Positions 10,408 through 20,657 of a stretch of DNA of 64,000 nt are shown here, piece by piece. The first letter of the stretch is position 1. Every line of letters begins with the position of its first letter. Origin of the DNA: Cyclobacteriaceae bacterium (GTDB lineage Bacteria > Bacteroidota > Bacteroidia > Cytophagales > Cyclobacteriaceae); contig JAAUQL010000010.1 of the NCBI GenBank assembly GCA_012033595.1, positions 1-64,000 of the forward strand, written 5' to 3'. The notes beneath the pieces are model-generated. The model saw only the letters and a list, made by a program, of their open reading frames with translations. It made no database searches and was not told the DNA's origin. The position numbers were made by a program, and so were the translations under genes.

Positions 10408-13400
10408 TTAAAATGTAACATTTAACCCAAGTCTATACATCTTGGCGCTTTGGGTACCTTCCGATATCCAAACCAGAGGACAATGGATTTGAACCACCAA
10501 TTTCCGGGTCAAACCCTGGGTAATCGGTAATCGTGAAGAGGTTCTGCCCTGAAAAATAAACTCTAAGTTTAGAAATGCTCAATTTGTCCAATGTAGCCTT
10601 GGGAAGAGTATAGCCAAACTCAATGTTTTTAAATCTCACGTACGAACCGTCTTCGATAAACCAGGTAGATGGGGTCTCAAAGCTTTTGAATTTATCCTGG
10701 GCGATGGATGGATGGGAATTGCTTGTGCCCTCTCCGTTCCACCTGGCGAGTGATTCTGCCCATCCATTGGCTGTGCCTGGTCTATGCGTAGCTCTTTTTG
10801 TTACCAGCATCACCTCGTTGCCTTGTACTGCCGTAACAAACATATTGAAATCAAAACCCTTATAATCCATATTTAAGTTTAAGCCAAATTCGAAATCAGG
10901 AAACGGGCTTCCCAGATTGGCAATGTCTGCTTCATTCAAAGATTGGTCTCCATTGACATCGCGATACAAAAACTCTCCCGGTGAATAATCGGATTGGTGA
11001 GCAGGAATCTGTCCTTCATTCTGAATGATGCCATCCACAATATATCCTCTGTAGTATCCGAAGGGCTGACCCACTCTTGATTCAGTTTCTGCGCCAGCCA
11101 GATAAGTTCGGGTGATAAAAGTAGGTGGATACTCAGTCTGTCCTTCTTCCAACACCTGATTGAGGTCCAATACCTTATTTCTAATACTGGTCAGGTTGGT
11201 ACTTACACGATAATTAAAGTCGCCCAAGTGATTCTGATAACCCAACACAAATTCCCAACCTCGGTTTTCAACCTTTCCGGCATTGACAAAGGTAGATGAT
11301 ACTCCAACTGTCGAAGGCAATGGACGATCTAAAAGCAAATCTTTTGTGGTCTTTACAAAATAATCGGAAGAGAACGTAAGGGTGTTCTCGAATAGCGACA
11401 AGTCAATGCCCAGGTTATACTGCTCACTCGTCTCCCAGGTTAAATCCGGATTGCCCAAGGTTGTTAGAACACCCCCCTGAAATACGCCCTCAGTTTCACC
11501 AAGTGTATAACCAAACGCATCGCCAATAGAATAAATATCCAAATACTGAAATGCAGCGATACGGTCATTTCCCAACTGACCCCAGCTGCCTCTGAGTTTC
11601 AAATCGTTTAAAAATGGAGCCCCACTCATAAAAGATTCAGATGACAATCTCCAACCGCCCGAAACTGACGGGAATACACCATAACGATTGTCTCCGGTAA
11701 AGCGAGATGAACCATCGCGTCTAATACTGGCTGAAAACAGGTATTTATCATCAAAATCGTAGCTTACCCTTCCAATGAGGGATTCCATAGCCCATCCTGT
11801 TGCCAAATCTCCTCCTGCATCGCGGATGGCACCGGCAGAGATTGACCGAATTTCATCATTCAAGAAATCAGAACCCTGTGAATATGCACTGGAAAACAAA
11901 AATTTCTGTCCGGTGTAGCCCACCAAAGCATTGATACTGTGCTTATCTGCAATAACAACATCGTAGGTGAGGGTATTCTCCATCAGCCAGGTAAGGGCAT
12001 CCCCGTAGTTCATATTAATGAGGTTGTTGGGGTACGAAGCCATAATGCCTCCTCCTTCATTTACAATGGTGGGCACCTTGGTGTATGATTTATTCCAATC
12101 AAGATCGGCTCCTACATTTAGTTTGTATCTGAAGTTTTTTAGAAAGGTGACTTCCGCAAATGAATTGGCCAAAATCCTGAAACTTTCAGTATTTCCATTA
12201 ATTTGCTCTGCCAATACCCTTGGATGAGCCATTTGGGCCTGCGGATACCAACGGGCATCGGTTGGCATGTTATCATCCCATTTGAGGGTCGGGTTCATTT
12301 TTTGAGCAGAGAGCAATATGTCGCCGGAAAAACCTTCTCCGTTGGGCACTAAATCCTGCTTGCGGTAGGTAGGGGTAATGTTGGCTCCAATTTTAATATT
12401 GCTATTTACATGGTAGTCCACGTTTATCCTCAAAGAATACCTTTCAAATCCGGATGAAATAATGATACCCTGTTGATTCAAATATCCAAGAGAAAGCCTG
12501 GTCTGAACCTTTTCATTTCCTCCGCTAATCGCCACCTTATACTCTTGAACCGGGGCAGTTCTGAATATTTCATCCAGCCAGTCTGTTCCTTTTCCTAAAG
12601 AGGACGGATTTGACCATGCAGGATTAGGACCAATGGTAGAAGCTGCATTTACCTCATTGTGCAACAAGGCAAATTCCTCGGCGTTCAACATTTCCGGCAG
12701 GTTCCATGCTTGCTGCAGACCATAGTACATACTAAAATCAACTGTGGTTTGCTTGGCGGTGCCTCGTTTTGTGGTAATGATCACAACGCCATTGGCACCT
12801 CTGGCACCATAGATGGCTGCGGCAGCGGCATCTTTCAATATATCGATGGACTCAATATCATCCGGGTTGAAGCTGTTGCCCATAGAGCCTTCCAGAGGAA
12901 AGCCATCGACAACATACAGAGGCTCATTGTTCCTGTTACTGCCAATTCCACGTATTCTCACTGAAAAATTGCCTCCGGGTTGACCAGAGTTTTGTGTGAC
13001 CGATACGCCAGCGACTCTACCTTGAATGGCCTGATCCACACTTTGTATGGCCAGTTGTTGTATGTCCTGATTGTCGATTGAAGAAACAGCCGTAGTTACA
13101 TCCCGCTTGCTTTGCGTTCCGTAACCGATCACCACGATTTCTTCCAAAGATGTAATATCCAAGGTCATGACCACATCGATAACCGACTGGTTCCCTACGG
13201 TAACTTCTTCCTGGAGGTAGCCAACTGAGCTAAAAACCAAAACCGAACCTTCCTCAGGTACTTCCAGGCTATAATTGCCTTCAACATCGGTAACGGTACC
13301 ATTGCTGGTTCCCTTTAAGATGACATTGACTCCCGGCAAGCCGGAGTTGTCTTCTATACTGGTCACTTTTCCCGAAATAGTTCTTCCCTGAATACTAATC

Positions 13401-13891
13401 TCAATTTCCGGAATCATTTGCCCCGCGCCCTCAATCTTACGCACATTGATGGTATTATTCACCTGCCTGAAGATCAGTTTGCCGGTTTTTGATATTTCCA
13501 TTAACAGATCAGAAACACTGGCATTTTTTGAATTGTAGTTTATTCTAACCGTATTGTTAATATCATCAACATCATAATTAAATGTGAAATTTGTATTTTG
13601 TTCCAAGGTTTGAAAACAATCGATTATTGTATTGTTTTTAAAATTCTTAGTAATTGTTACCTCCTTGACACTTTCTATAGTTTGTCCCTCAGAATCTGCC
13701 GCCACAACCAATGATAGGAATACGGCTTGCAGAGTGACACCAACCAAAAAACCATTTATTGCCATGATTACAATCAATCTTAATTTTTTTTCATAATTTT
13801 GATAAGTTTCAATTAAACATTTATTACTGGCTTCAAATTGCTTTTGAAGCCGATTCAAAAGCGATGGTGTTAGCGCACTATCGCTTTTCAT
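10408..13891 (-). CDS. susC: SusC/RagA-family TonB-dependent outer-membrane transporter (3' frameshift)
   Basis: Large TonB-dependent porin that imports oligosaccharides with SusD. Order of domains: N-terminal extension and hydrophobic segment (about 35-65), STN secretin/TonB short domain (about 78-150) used for sigma/anti-sigma signalling, carboxypeptidase-regulatory-like domain (about 168-250), the SusC signature IVVIGYGTQSKRDVTTAVSS, plug domain (YVVDGFPLEG, DAAAAAIYGARGANGVVIITTKRG) and a beta barrel of about 800 residues. The frame ends in RYPKRQDV, but the neighbouring frame supplies AKMYRLGLNVTF, the aromatic-ending last strand required for barrel insertion. The stop is then at 10408. 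The shift lies at about 10440-10452. The STN domain fits the FecR anti-sigma gene directly upstream. Confidence 0.92.
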
Positions 13892-13924
13892 TTCCTGAAC
13901 TTTTAGTCTTTTTTTATCTCATAT

Positions 13925-14944
13925 TCAAAATTTTAGTAAAACATCCTTCCCTTCTATTTTATATTCAAATTTTTCCGTAAAACTCATTGCTATCAACACA
14001 TTCTGCAGGGTATAATTGTCAAATTTCCCAGAATAAGACCAGGTTTTGTGTGGAGTACCTCTTATCGTAAAACTTACCCCATACCAATCTGAAAGTTCGT
14101 CGATAACTTCATTGATCGAGGCTGTGTCAAAGTACAAAATGCCATCTTTCCAGCAAACTACCTCTTCAGGATCAAACTGAGTCTTGGCGCGAAACTTCTT
14201 TTTTTGAATGTCATACGCTATTGCTTCGCCAGGCTCCAACGAAATAGTATCATTGTAGTAGTTGCCTTCCTCTACTACCTCTACCTTGCCCGAAAGGAGT
14301 GCAATTTGCACATCCTGCTCCTGGAATGCCCTCAGATTAAAAGAGGTGCCCAATACCTGAACTTTCATTTGCTTGGTGAGCACAGAAAACGGTTTGTCTG
14401 GGTCTTTTTCTATCTCAAAAAAAGCTTCTCCCTCCAGGGTCACTTCCCTCACCCCGTTGGTGAAATTTTCCTGGTAACTTAGTGTGCTGTTAGAATTTAA
14501 AACAACTTTGCTTCCATCGGGTAGAAATACAGTTGATTTTTGGCCGATAGGGTTGGCTTTGTGAATCATTTTTGCAACAACCACTGTATCTTTCTGGCTG
14601 CGTTCAAAAAAATTCGGCAATGAAAAACCAGCAACAAGCAATACTATAAAAACAGCAGCGTAGCTAAATATTCTAATCCATTTAATAGGTTTACCTACTG
14701 CGGAGCCTATCGCATGGTGAGGGATGGAATTTTTTTGCAACCTGCTTTGAATTTTATTATATACGGCATTTGTATTTAAGGCAGTAGCCTCTTCTTTCGA
14801 ACCAATCCAGATATTTTTATACTTATTATAAATATTTAGATTGTCTTCGTCCATAAGAAAACAATCTAATTGTACTTCTTCATCCTCACTAATGCTATTC
14901 GAAAGTTTTTTACCGACCAATTCGATGAAATGAGTATTGTTCAT
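13925..14944 (-). CDS. FecR-family anti-sigma factor
   Basis: 339-residue inner-membrane signal transducer. The N-terminal cytoplasmic part (about 1-85) would hold the sigma factor. One membrane helix follows (IRIFSYAAVFIVLLVAGFSL, about 90-110), then the periplasmic FecR domain (FLPDGSKVVLNSNSTLSY, VTLEGEAFFEIEKDPDKPF, VQVLGTSFNLRA) and a C-terminal STN-like DUF4974 region (GVSFTIRG, YSGKFDNYTLQNVLIAMS). It sits between the ECF sigma gene and susC, so it should pass a substrate signal from the SusC STN domain to the sigma factor. Length and domain order are typical. 33 bases separate it from the susC start. Confidence 0.92.
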   Translation of the reverse strand: MNNTHFIELVGKKLSNSISEDEEVQLDCFLMDEDNLNIYNKYKNIWIGSKEEATALNTNAVYNKIQSRLQKNSIPHHAIGSAVGKPIKWIRIFSYAAVFIVLLVAGFSLPNFFERSQKDTVVVAKMIHKANPIGQKSTVFLPDGSKVVLNSNSTLSYQENFTNGVREVTLEGEAFFEIEKDPDKPFSVLTKQMKVQVLGTSFNLRAFQEQDVQIALLSGKVEVVEEGNYYNDTISLEPGEAIAYDIQKKKFRAKTQFDPEEVVCWKDGILYFDTASINEVIDELSDWYGVSFTIRGTPHKTWSYSGKFDNYTLQNVLIAMSFTEKFEYKIEGKDVLLKF

Positions 14945-15130
14945 TTAACTTGTAAGTGTTTGGTATATAAACTCCAATAAATTATTCAGACCCTATCGAC
15001 AAGAAAAATAAATTTGAAGATGACCGATTTAATTGCGAATAGGGAAGAGCGCGGTGGTGAAAGTGACAGTTTTGCAAACGGTGTGAATGCAAAACAACTA
15101 AATGCATCTTATTAAGATTCTGCAATAAGA

Positions 15131-15733
15131 CTATAAGGATTTGCTAGATCGTGCCGGGTATATCGAATAGGTGGGTACTTCCTTATCATCCTCGAAATAC
15201 GATGAAAGCTCATCTTTGATTTTGGCTAAGGCTGAGGTCATTTGATTTTTGACCGTGCTCTTCGATAAACCAAGGATATCGGCAATTTCATCATATTTAA
15301 ATCCTTCGTCTCGCGACAATTTAAAAATCACCTGACACTTCGGAGGCAATAAGTTGATGGCTTGATTTACCTTTTCGATCAGTTCATTTCCGATTAGCTC
15401 TCTTTCCGGATTGTAGCGATTGATCAGTGCAATGCTGTCGTACTTTTCTAGTTTGGCTAGCAACATATTCTTTCTCTTCAAATAAGATAAAGACTGGTTC
15501 TTTACGGAGGTGAACAGGTAGATATCCAGATTATCAATCTCAAGCATCCGGATTCTGTTATTCCATATCTTCACAAATACATCTGCAATTACTTCCTCTG
15601 CAATAACTTCATGCCTGACATAGTACAGCGAAAATCTGAATAGCTTTGCATAGTAATGCATATAAAACTGCCTGAATGCAGCTTGATCGTCATATCTTGC
15701 AAAATTTTCAACAACCACTTTTACGTCTTTCAT
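15131..15733 (-). CDS. ECF RNA polymerase sigma factor, SusC/FecR-linked
   Basis: 200-residue sigma-70 family factor of the Bacteroidota type. Region 2 (FRQFYMHYYAKLFRFSLYYVRHEVIAEEVIADVFVKIWNNR) and region 4 (LPPKCQVIFKLSRDEGFKYDEIADILGLSKSTVKNQMTSALAKIKDEL, with a helix-turn-helix) are both complete. It is the first gene of the minus-strand glycan locus, followed by its FecR partner after about 190 bases. It is expected to turn on susCD and downstream genes when the transporter sees its substrate. Region 1.1 is absent, as normal for ECF factors. Assignment is secure; the target promoters are not visible as an obvious repeated motif. Confidence 0.93.
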   Translation of the reverse strand: MKDVKVVVENFARYDDQAAFRQFYMHYYAKLFRFSLYYVRHEVIAEEVIADVFVKIWNNRIRMLEIDNLDIYLFTSVKNQSLSYLKRKNMLLAKLEKYDSIALINRYNPERELIGNELIEKVNQAINLLPPKCQVIFKLSRDEGFKYDEIADILGLSKSTVKNQMTSALAKIKDELSSYFEDDKEVPTYSIYPARSSKSL

Positions 15734-15926
15734 TTTGGGTATTAGTCCGATCCTCTAGAACATTGCTCTATAAATGTATGCCGGCGATTTTAGATTTACA
15801 AATGTTGGAGTCTAAAAATTATTCTGCGCTGTTATCACCATCGCGTACACCACCTCCAAAGCGGCGTTGATTTTTTGCCAAAAAGGAGGAAACACCTTCG
15901 GGAAATGTATTAGGAATTGTACCCTG

Positions 15927-15974
15927 GTATTTGTAATACATATATTCCGTGTATTTGAATTATATATATATTTG
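15927..15974 (+). promoter_or_regulatory. Promoter and candidate operator of the parA pair
   Basis: TATATTTG at 15967-15974 matches the Bacteroidota -7 element TAnnTTTG, 28 bases before the parA ATG. No clear TTG -33 box lies at the proper distance. A perfect inverted repeat GTATT-TGT-AATAC at 15927-15939 and a similar half-matching copy starting at 15951 (GTATTTGAATTAT) precede it. These could be binding sites for the small DNA-binding protein encoded by the second gene, acting as operator or centromere-like site. The role is inference. Confidence 0.45.
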
Positions 15975-16002
15975 CCGCATCAAAAAAATATAGTTGGCTG
16001 GT

Positions 16003-16749
16003 ATGGAAGTAATCGCAATTACAAATCAAAAAGGGGGAACCGGTAAGACCACCTCAGTGCTCGGCATAGGTTCTGCGCTCATCCAGATGGGCAAGAAGGT
16101 GCTTTTTATCGATCTGGATCCACAGAGCAACCTCACCCGTGGGCTGGGCATGAAGCACGTTTTTCTGACCTCCGCAGATTTTATGATGGGAAAGGACAAA
16201 TGTATATTCAATTCCAAAGTCAGCAACAACTCTTTGATACCCGCCAACGATGCCTTGTATGCCAAAGAATCTGAACTGATGGGTTTTTCGGCTCTTCCGC
16301 AAAATCTGCTCAAAAAGGCACTTGACAAGGTGAAGGACAGGTTTGATTATGTACTGATCGATTGTCCGCCCGCGTTGGGATTGTACACCATCAATGCCCT
16401 GATTGCCGCCGACAGTTTTTATATTCCCATGCAGGCAGGCTTTTTTTCCCTCGAAGGGTTAAACAAAGTGCTGAGGGTGACTGAGCAGGTGAGGGAGTTG
16501 AATCCCAATTTGGAATTTGGCGGCGTTTTTATCACCAAGCTCCATCCCAACGACCGAAGGATCGTGGCTAAGGATATCATAAATTCCATCAGAGAAACCT
16601 TGGGGCGCAAGTTTCTGGATATATTTATACGCGAAGACATTTCAGCCGATGAATCACAGATCAAGGGTAAGCTTTTGCATGACTATGCACCGCAAAGTCG
16701 TATTTTGGAAGATTACACCATGCTGACCAACAAAATATTGAAGTCATGA
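16003..16749 (+). CDS. parA: ParA/Soj-type partition ATPase
   Basis: About 248-residue MinD/ParA ATPase. The deviant Walker A motif NQKGGTGKTT is close to the N-terminus, followed by FIDLDPQSNLT (Walker A') and YVLIDCPPALG (Walker B). There is no N-terminal helix-turn-helix extension, so it is a Soj-like (type Ib size) protein that would depend on a partner for DNA binding. A TTG start at 15994 is possible, but the ATG at 16003 gives the usual MEVIAITNQKGG beginning. It overlaps the next gene by four bases. No parB with a ParB/Srx domain is present. The pair lies between unrelated chromosomal genes, so it may act on a chromosome locus, a former plasmid, or positioning of a protein complex. 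Confidence 0.88.
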   Translation: MEVIAITNQKGGTGKTTSVLGIGSALIQMGKKVLFIDLDPQSNLTRGLGMKHVFLTSADFMMGKDKCIFNSKVSNNSLIPANDALYAKESELMGFSALPQNLLKKALDKVKDRFDYVLIDCPPALGLYTINALIAADSFYIPMQAGFFSLEGLNKVLRVTEQVRELNPNLEFGGVFITKLHPNDRRIVAKDIINSIRETLGRKFLDIFIREDISADESQIKGKLLHDYAPQSRILEDYTMLTNKILKS

Positions 16750-17015
16750 GCAAAAAGGATTTCAAGAAACACACCAAAGTAGAATCTCCAAATTTCCTGG
16801 AGCAAATCCACGGCAAGAAGGAGTCGGAACCAAAGAAAAAATATAAAGTAACTTCCTTCAGGGTACGCGAAGACCTGATCGAACTGCTCAATCGTGCTGC
16901 CTACCACAACCAGGTAGGCCAAAAAGAAATACTGGAAGCAGCCCTGCTCAAGTGGTTTGAGGGGCGGTCTTACGATCCTGTGCCGAAGAAAAAATTACCG
17001 GAGGATTTGATTTGA
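16746..17015 (+). CDS. Small basic DNA-binding-like partner of ParA
   Basis: 89-residue, lysine-rich protein translationally coupled to parA through an ATGA overlap. Residues 35-70 (KVTSFRVREDLIELLNRAAYHNQVGQKEILEAALLKWFEG) have the pattern of a ribbon-helix-helix domain: a short beta strand with alternating residues, then two amphipathic helices. The N-terminal 35 residues are polar and probably disordered. Small RHH proteins commonly replace ParB in type Ib partition modules, where they bind the operator/centromere and stimulate ParA. No family name is certain. The inverted repeat upstream of parA is a possible binding site. Confidence 0.7.
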   Translation: MSKKDFKKHTKVESPNFLEQIHGKKESEPKKKYKVTSFRVREDLIELLNRAAYHNQVGQKEILEAALLKWFEGRSYDPVPKKKLPEDLI

Positions 17016-17404
17016 CTTGCGCAAAAATTTATACCAAAGTGCCATTGGGGACCTAAGTATTTGGCTGTGTTTCTTCATCAATTTCAATGATAAACGAGCT
17101 ACAGCGGGTTGTCGAACTGGCAGGCTGGCAACTGTCATTCCCCCGGGATTTTTGTCGGATATAAGGTAAATGTCCCAATAATCTATTAGCACAAGCTTAG
17201 AAGAATTGGGCTTAAAATCCTTGAAGAAGAGTAGTGCGATGGTCATGCATTTCATACGCGCAGGTCTTTTGAATTGCCCTGTCACCTATGTGCTACCTGC
17301 CTGGCACAAAATGCCAAACAATGCCAATGCAAACGTTTGTTTTCTATTCAAATTTATCCAACTTACCAATTCAACTTTTTTGTTCAATTCTCAATAAACC
17401 CAAA
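17016..17404 (+). other. Intergenic stretch without recognised features
   Basis: 389 bases between the ParA pair and the oxidoreductase. Short open frames exist on both strands but none has coding character or a plausible start context. No clear TAnnTTTG promoter, stable hairpin or repeat was found. The promoter of the downstream oxidoreductase must lie here but I cannot point to it. Confidence 0.4.
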
Positions 17405-18780
17405 ATGAAAGACAGCAGAAGATCATTTATTAAAAAGACTACCTTAGGCGCTACCGGCTTTACCTTGGGCGCAACCAGCCTTGCTTTTAGTGCCAAAAGC
17501 TATAACTCGATCCTTGGAGCCAATGATCGCATCAATATGTCTGTGATCGGTGTTCGTGGTCAAGGCAACGGGCACCTTGGCCAGTGGTCGCGGATGGCCA
17601 AAGACAAAAATGTATTTGTAAAAACCATTTGCGATGTAGATGAAAATTTGTTTGCCGCAAGGGTAAATGAAGTAAATGAAACCCAGGGCGAAAAACCAGG
17701 CACCCAGGTGGATATGCGCAAAGTATTTGACGACAAAGATATCGATGCCGTTTCTATAGCCACACCAAATCACTGGCATGCGCTGGCCACCATCTGGGCA
17801 GTACAGGCAGGAAAAGATGTATATGTAGAAAAACCCTGTTCGCACAATATCTGGGAAGGACGCCAATGATAGAAGCGGCCCGAAAGTACAATAAGATAGT
17901 ACAGGTGGGCTTTCAAAACCGGTCCATCAACAATGTGCGAAAGGCTATGCAGGCATTGCACGACGGCGTGATCGGCGAGGTCTATATGGCCAAAGGAATG
18001 TGCTACAAACCCAGAGCGTCATTTGGTAAGGCCGAAAACGGTGCGCCGCCCGCCGGATTGCATTACGACTTGTGGCTCGGGCCGGCGGCCTGGCGACCCT
18101 ACAACGAATTGAGGGGGCACTATAATTGGCATTGGCATTGGAACACGGGCAATGGCGATATCGGCAACCAAGGTCCGCACCAGTTCGACGTGGCCAGGTG
18201 GGGGCTGAACAAAGACGAACATCCGGTAAAAATTCACTCCACCGGCGGATATTATAAATACACCGATTGCAGTCAGGAAACGCCCAACACCCAGTCGGCC
18301 GTGTTGGAATATGCCGATGGCAAAATACTGCAATTTGAAGTGAGGGGGCTGGATACCAATGGCGAGGGTTCATTGGGCATCAAAATCGGTAATATTTTTT
18401 ATGGTACCGAAGGTTATATGGAAGTGAACGGTAGCCACTGGAAAACTTTTCTTGGCAAAGACGGTCTGCCAGGCCCCAGCTCAGATCAGGAGGTTCAGGA
18501 AGAAAAACCTTCGGCTTATTTGGCCGCGCCGGGTGGGGGAGGCCACTATGCCAACTTTATCGCTGCCGTGCGATCTGGCAACAAAGCCGATCTGACTTGC
18601 GATATTTATGAAGGCTTTTTATCTACGGCTTTACCACATTTGGCCAATATTTCCTATCGAGTGGGTGGGCAAGCGCTCATGTTCAATTCTGATACCGAGC
18701 AATTTGTAAATAATGAAGGAGCCAACGCTTTGCTCACAAGACAATATCGGGAGCCATACGTGGTGCCGGATAAAGTTTAA
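17405..18780 (+). CDS. Gfo/Idh/MocA-family oxidoreductase, Tat-exported (frameshifted)
   Basis: NAD(P)-dependent sugar or inositol dehydrogenase-like protein of the secreted Bacteroidota group. The N-terminus has a twin-arginine signal (SRRSFIKK followed by a hydrophobic stretch), so I start at the ATG at 17405 rather than the longer frame at 17288. The Rossmann segment (INMSVIGVRGQGNG), ATPNHWHALATIWAVQAGKDVYVEKPCSHN with the catalytic-type Lys, and the C-terminal alpha/beta domain (LWLGPAAWRPYN, GDIGNQGPHQFDVARW) are typical. The frame breaks at 17865-17866 after WEGRQ; restoring one A gives WEGRQMIEAARKYNKIVQVGFQNRS and joins both halves into about 458 residues, the family length. Substrate unknown. 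It stands alone, followed by an ECF sigma gene. Confidence 0.87.
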
Positions 18781-18875
18781 TAATTAAATTAGTGCCCTGG
18801 TTATGCAAATTATCCCGCTGTGGCAAGTGACCGGGGCATTATTTAAAACCATAGTGCCAGACCTCAAATTAACCT

Positions 18876-19432
18876 ATGGAGCACCTGTACCCCGACAAAA
18901 ATGATGTTTACCCCGGCTTAGAGCTCGAAGCTTTCAAGGAGGTGTATCATGTATTTTTTAGGCAGGTATATTCATTTGTAAGTCGTTTTTCGCTCAGAAG
19001 CGAAGATACCGAAGAGATAGTACAGGATGTTTTCATGAAATTGTGGGAAAAGCGAATTAGCATAGATCCTGAAAAAAATCTATCAAGTTTACTGTTTACC
19101 ATTGCCCAACATCTGGTAATAGATAAAATCAGAAAATACGCCGCGGAAAAAAGGCAAATAGACTTTTTGAAAGAAGGAGTGGTGGCTGCTACCACCAGCG
19201 AAAATACGGCACAATTGCTGAACTTCTACGAGCTATTGGGGATCGTTTCCAAATTGGTGGATGGGCTTCCGGACAAAAGGAGGTCAATTTTTAAGCTGAG
19301 CCGTGAAAAAGGTTTTACATATAAAGAAATAGCCGATTTCTCAGGGAACGGTAGAAAAGCAAATGACAATGGCCTTAAAGACGCTCAAACAAGGCCTCAA
19401 ATCGCAGTATGGTATTTCGATTGATCTCTGAA
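18876..19432 (+). CDS. ECF RNA polymerase sigma factor (3' frameshift)
   Basis: Second ECF sigma-70 factor of the window. Region 2 (FKEVYHVFFRQVYSFVSRFSLRSEDTEEIVQDVFMKLWEKR) and most of region 4 (LPDKRRSIFKLSREKGFTYKEIADF) are intact. After this the frame runs SGNGRKANDN, whereas the next frame reads VEKQMTMALKTLKQGLKSQYGISIDL and stops at 19430-19432, which is the expected recognition helix and tail. The shift lies at about 19340-19356; because more than one base may be missing, it cannot be repaired unambiguously. Unlike the sigma factor at 15.1 kb, no FecR or SusC gene follows; the next gene, nadA, is unrelated. Confidence 0.82.
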
Positions 19433-19644
19433 ATTTTCCCGTATTGCTCAACGCTTCACAGTGGTAGTGATAGGACCATGTATGATAGCTTGGGAACGAT
19501 GCACATGGCTGATGCCAAATCGTGCCAAATAAGCTGCGCTTCACAACATTATGCTCGCCGGCATAGTTGTAAGCATGACACCTTCGATTAATATTAAGGT
19601 AATGTATATACAATTTATTATGTTTGCGCGCTAATTGAAGAAGT

Positions 19645-20646
19645 ATGGAAATGCAAGTACAGCACTCACTTGAGCAATATGGCTATCTGAACCTTCCCGT
19701 AGATCCGAAAATAGATCTGGTATCTGAAATAAAAAGGCTTAAAAAAGAAAAAAATGCCCTCATACTGGGGCATTATTATATTACCGGCGATTTGCAGGAT
19801 ATTTCAGATTATACCGGCGACAGCCTTGGCCTAAGCCAACAAGCGCAAGACACCCAGGCGGATATTATTGTTTTTTTGGGGGTGCATTTTATGGCGGAGA
19901 CCGCAAAAATATTAAACCCAAATAAAAAAGTACTGATTCCTGACCTTAAGGCTGGATGCTCCCTGGCGGAATCTGCCCCTGCCGACAAATTTGCCGCATT
20001 CAAGGCTGCACATCCGGGTCATCAGGTGATTTCATATATCAACTGCTCCGCCGAGATCAAGGCTTTGTCGGACGTGATCTGTACCTCTTCCAATGCTCAA
20101 TTGATAGTAGACAGTTTTCCTGAAGACCAAAAACTCATTTTTGCCCCTGATAAAAATCTGGGCAATTACATCAATAGTGTCACAGGCAGGAATATGATAT
20201 TGTGGGATGGAGCCTGCATGGTGCACGAAAAATATTCGCTGGAAAAAATACTTGATTTGAAAGCCCGGTACCCTGAGGCGGATTTTATCGCCCATCCCGA
20301 ATGTGAAAAGCCGGTGCTTATCGCGGCTGATTTTGTTGGTTCCACCACTGCTTTGTTGAAATATTCTCAAAAGAGTGCCAAACAAAAATTTATTGTAGCC
20401 ACCGAAAGTGGCATCCTGCACCAAATGCAAAAGGACAGTCCGGACAAAGTATTTATTCCAGCCCCGGCGATTGATTCTACCTGCGGGTGCAACGATTGCT
20501 CTTTTATGAAATTGAATACAATGGAAAAGCTCTATTTGTGTCTGGAATTTGAGCAGCCGGAATTGAAGATGGATCCGGAACTTATGCAAAAGGCCAAAGC
20601 TCCATTGCTTAAGATGCTTGAAATATCCAGGAAATTAAAAAATTAA
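19645..20646 (+). CDS. nadA: Quinolinate synthase A
   Basis: 333-residue [4Fe-4S] enzyme that condenses iminoaspartate with dihydroxyacetone phosphate to quinolinate, the second step of de novo NAD synthesis. Visible motifs: [24 protein letters not shown] (substrate site), [47 protein letters not shown] and [12 protein letters not shown]. The cluster ligands are probably Cys at about 105, 191 and one of the C-terminal CxCxxC group (280-285). Full length. It is followed 11 bases later by nadB, whose product it uses, so they form an operon; nadC is not in the window. Confidence 0.96.
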   Translation: MEMQVQHSLEQYGYLNLPVDPKIDLVSEIKRLKKEKNALILGHYYITGDLQDISDYTGDSLGLSQQAQDTQADIIVFLGVHFMAETAKILNPNKKVLIPDLKAGCSLAESAPADKFAAFKAAHPGHQVISYINCSAEIKALSDVICTSSNAQLIVDSFPEDQKLIFAPDKNLGNYINSVTGRNMILWDGACMVHEKYSLEKILDLKARYPEADFIAHPECEKPVLIAADFVGSTTALLKYSQKSAKQKFIVATESGILHQMQKDSPDKVFIPAPAIDSTCGCNDCSFMKLNTMEKLYLCLEFEQPELKMDPELMQKAKAPLLKMLEISRKLKN

Positions 20647-20657
20647 ACCCTACACTT

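Noticed and set aside
17444-17866. Antisense frame over the Gfo/Idh gene
   Set aside because: The plus strand encodes a Tat signal, Rossmann fold and the EKP motif; the antisense frame has no family features.
17861-17870. Programmed ribosomal frameshift in the oxidoreductase
   Set aside because: No slippery heptamer or downstream pseudoknot, and the same kind of break affects many unrelated genes.
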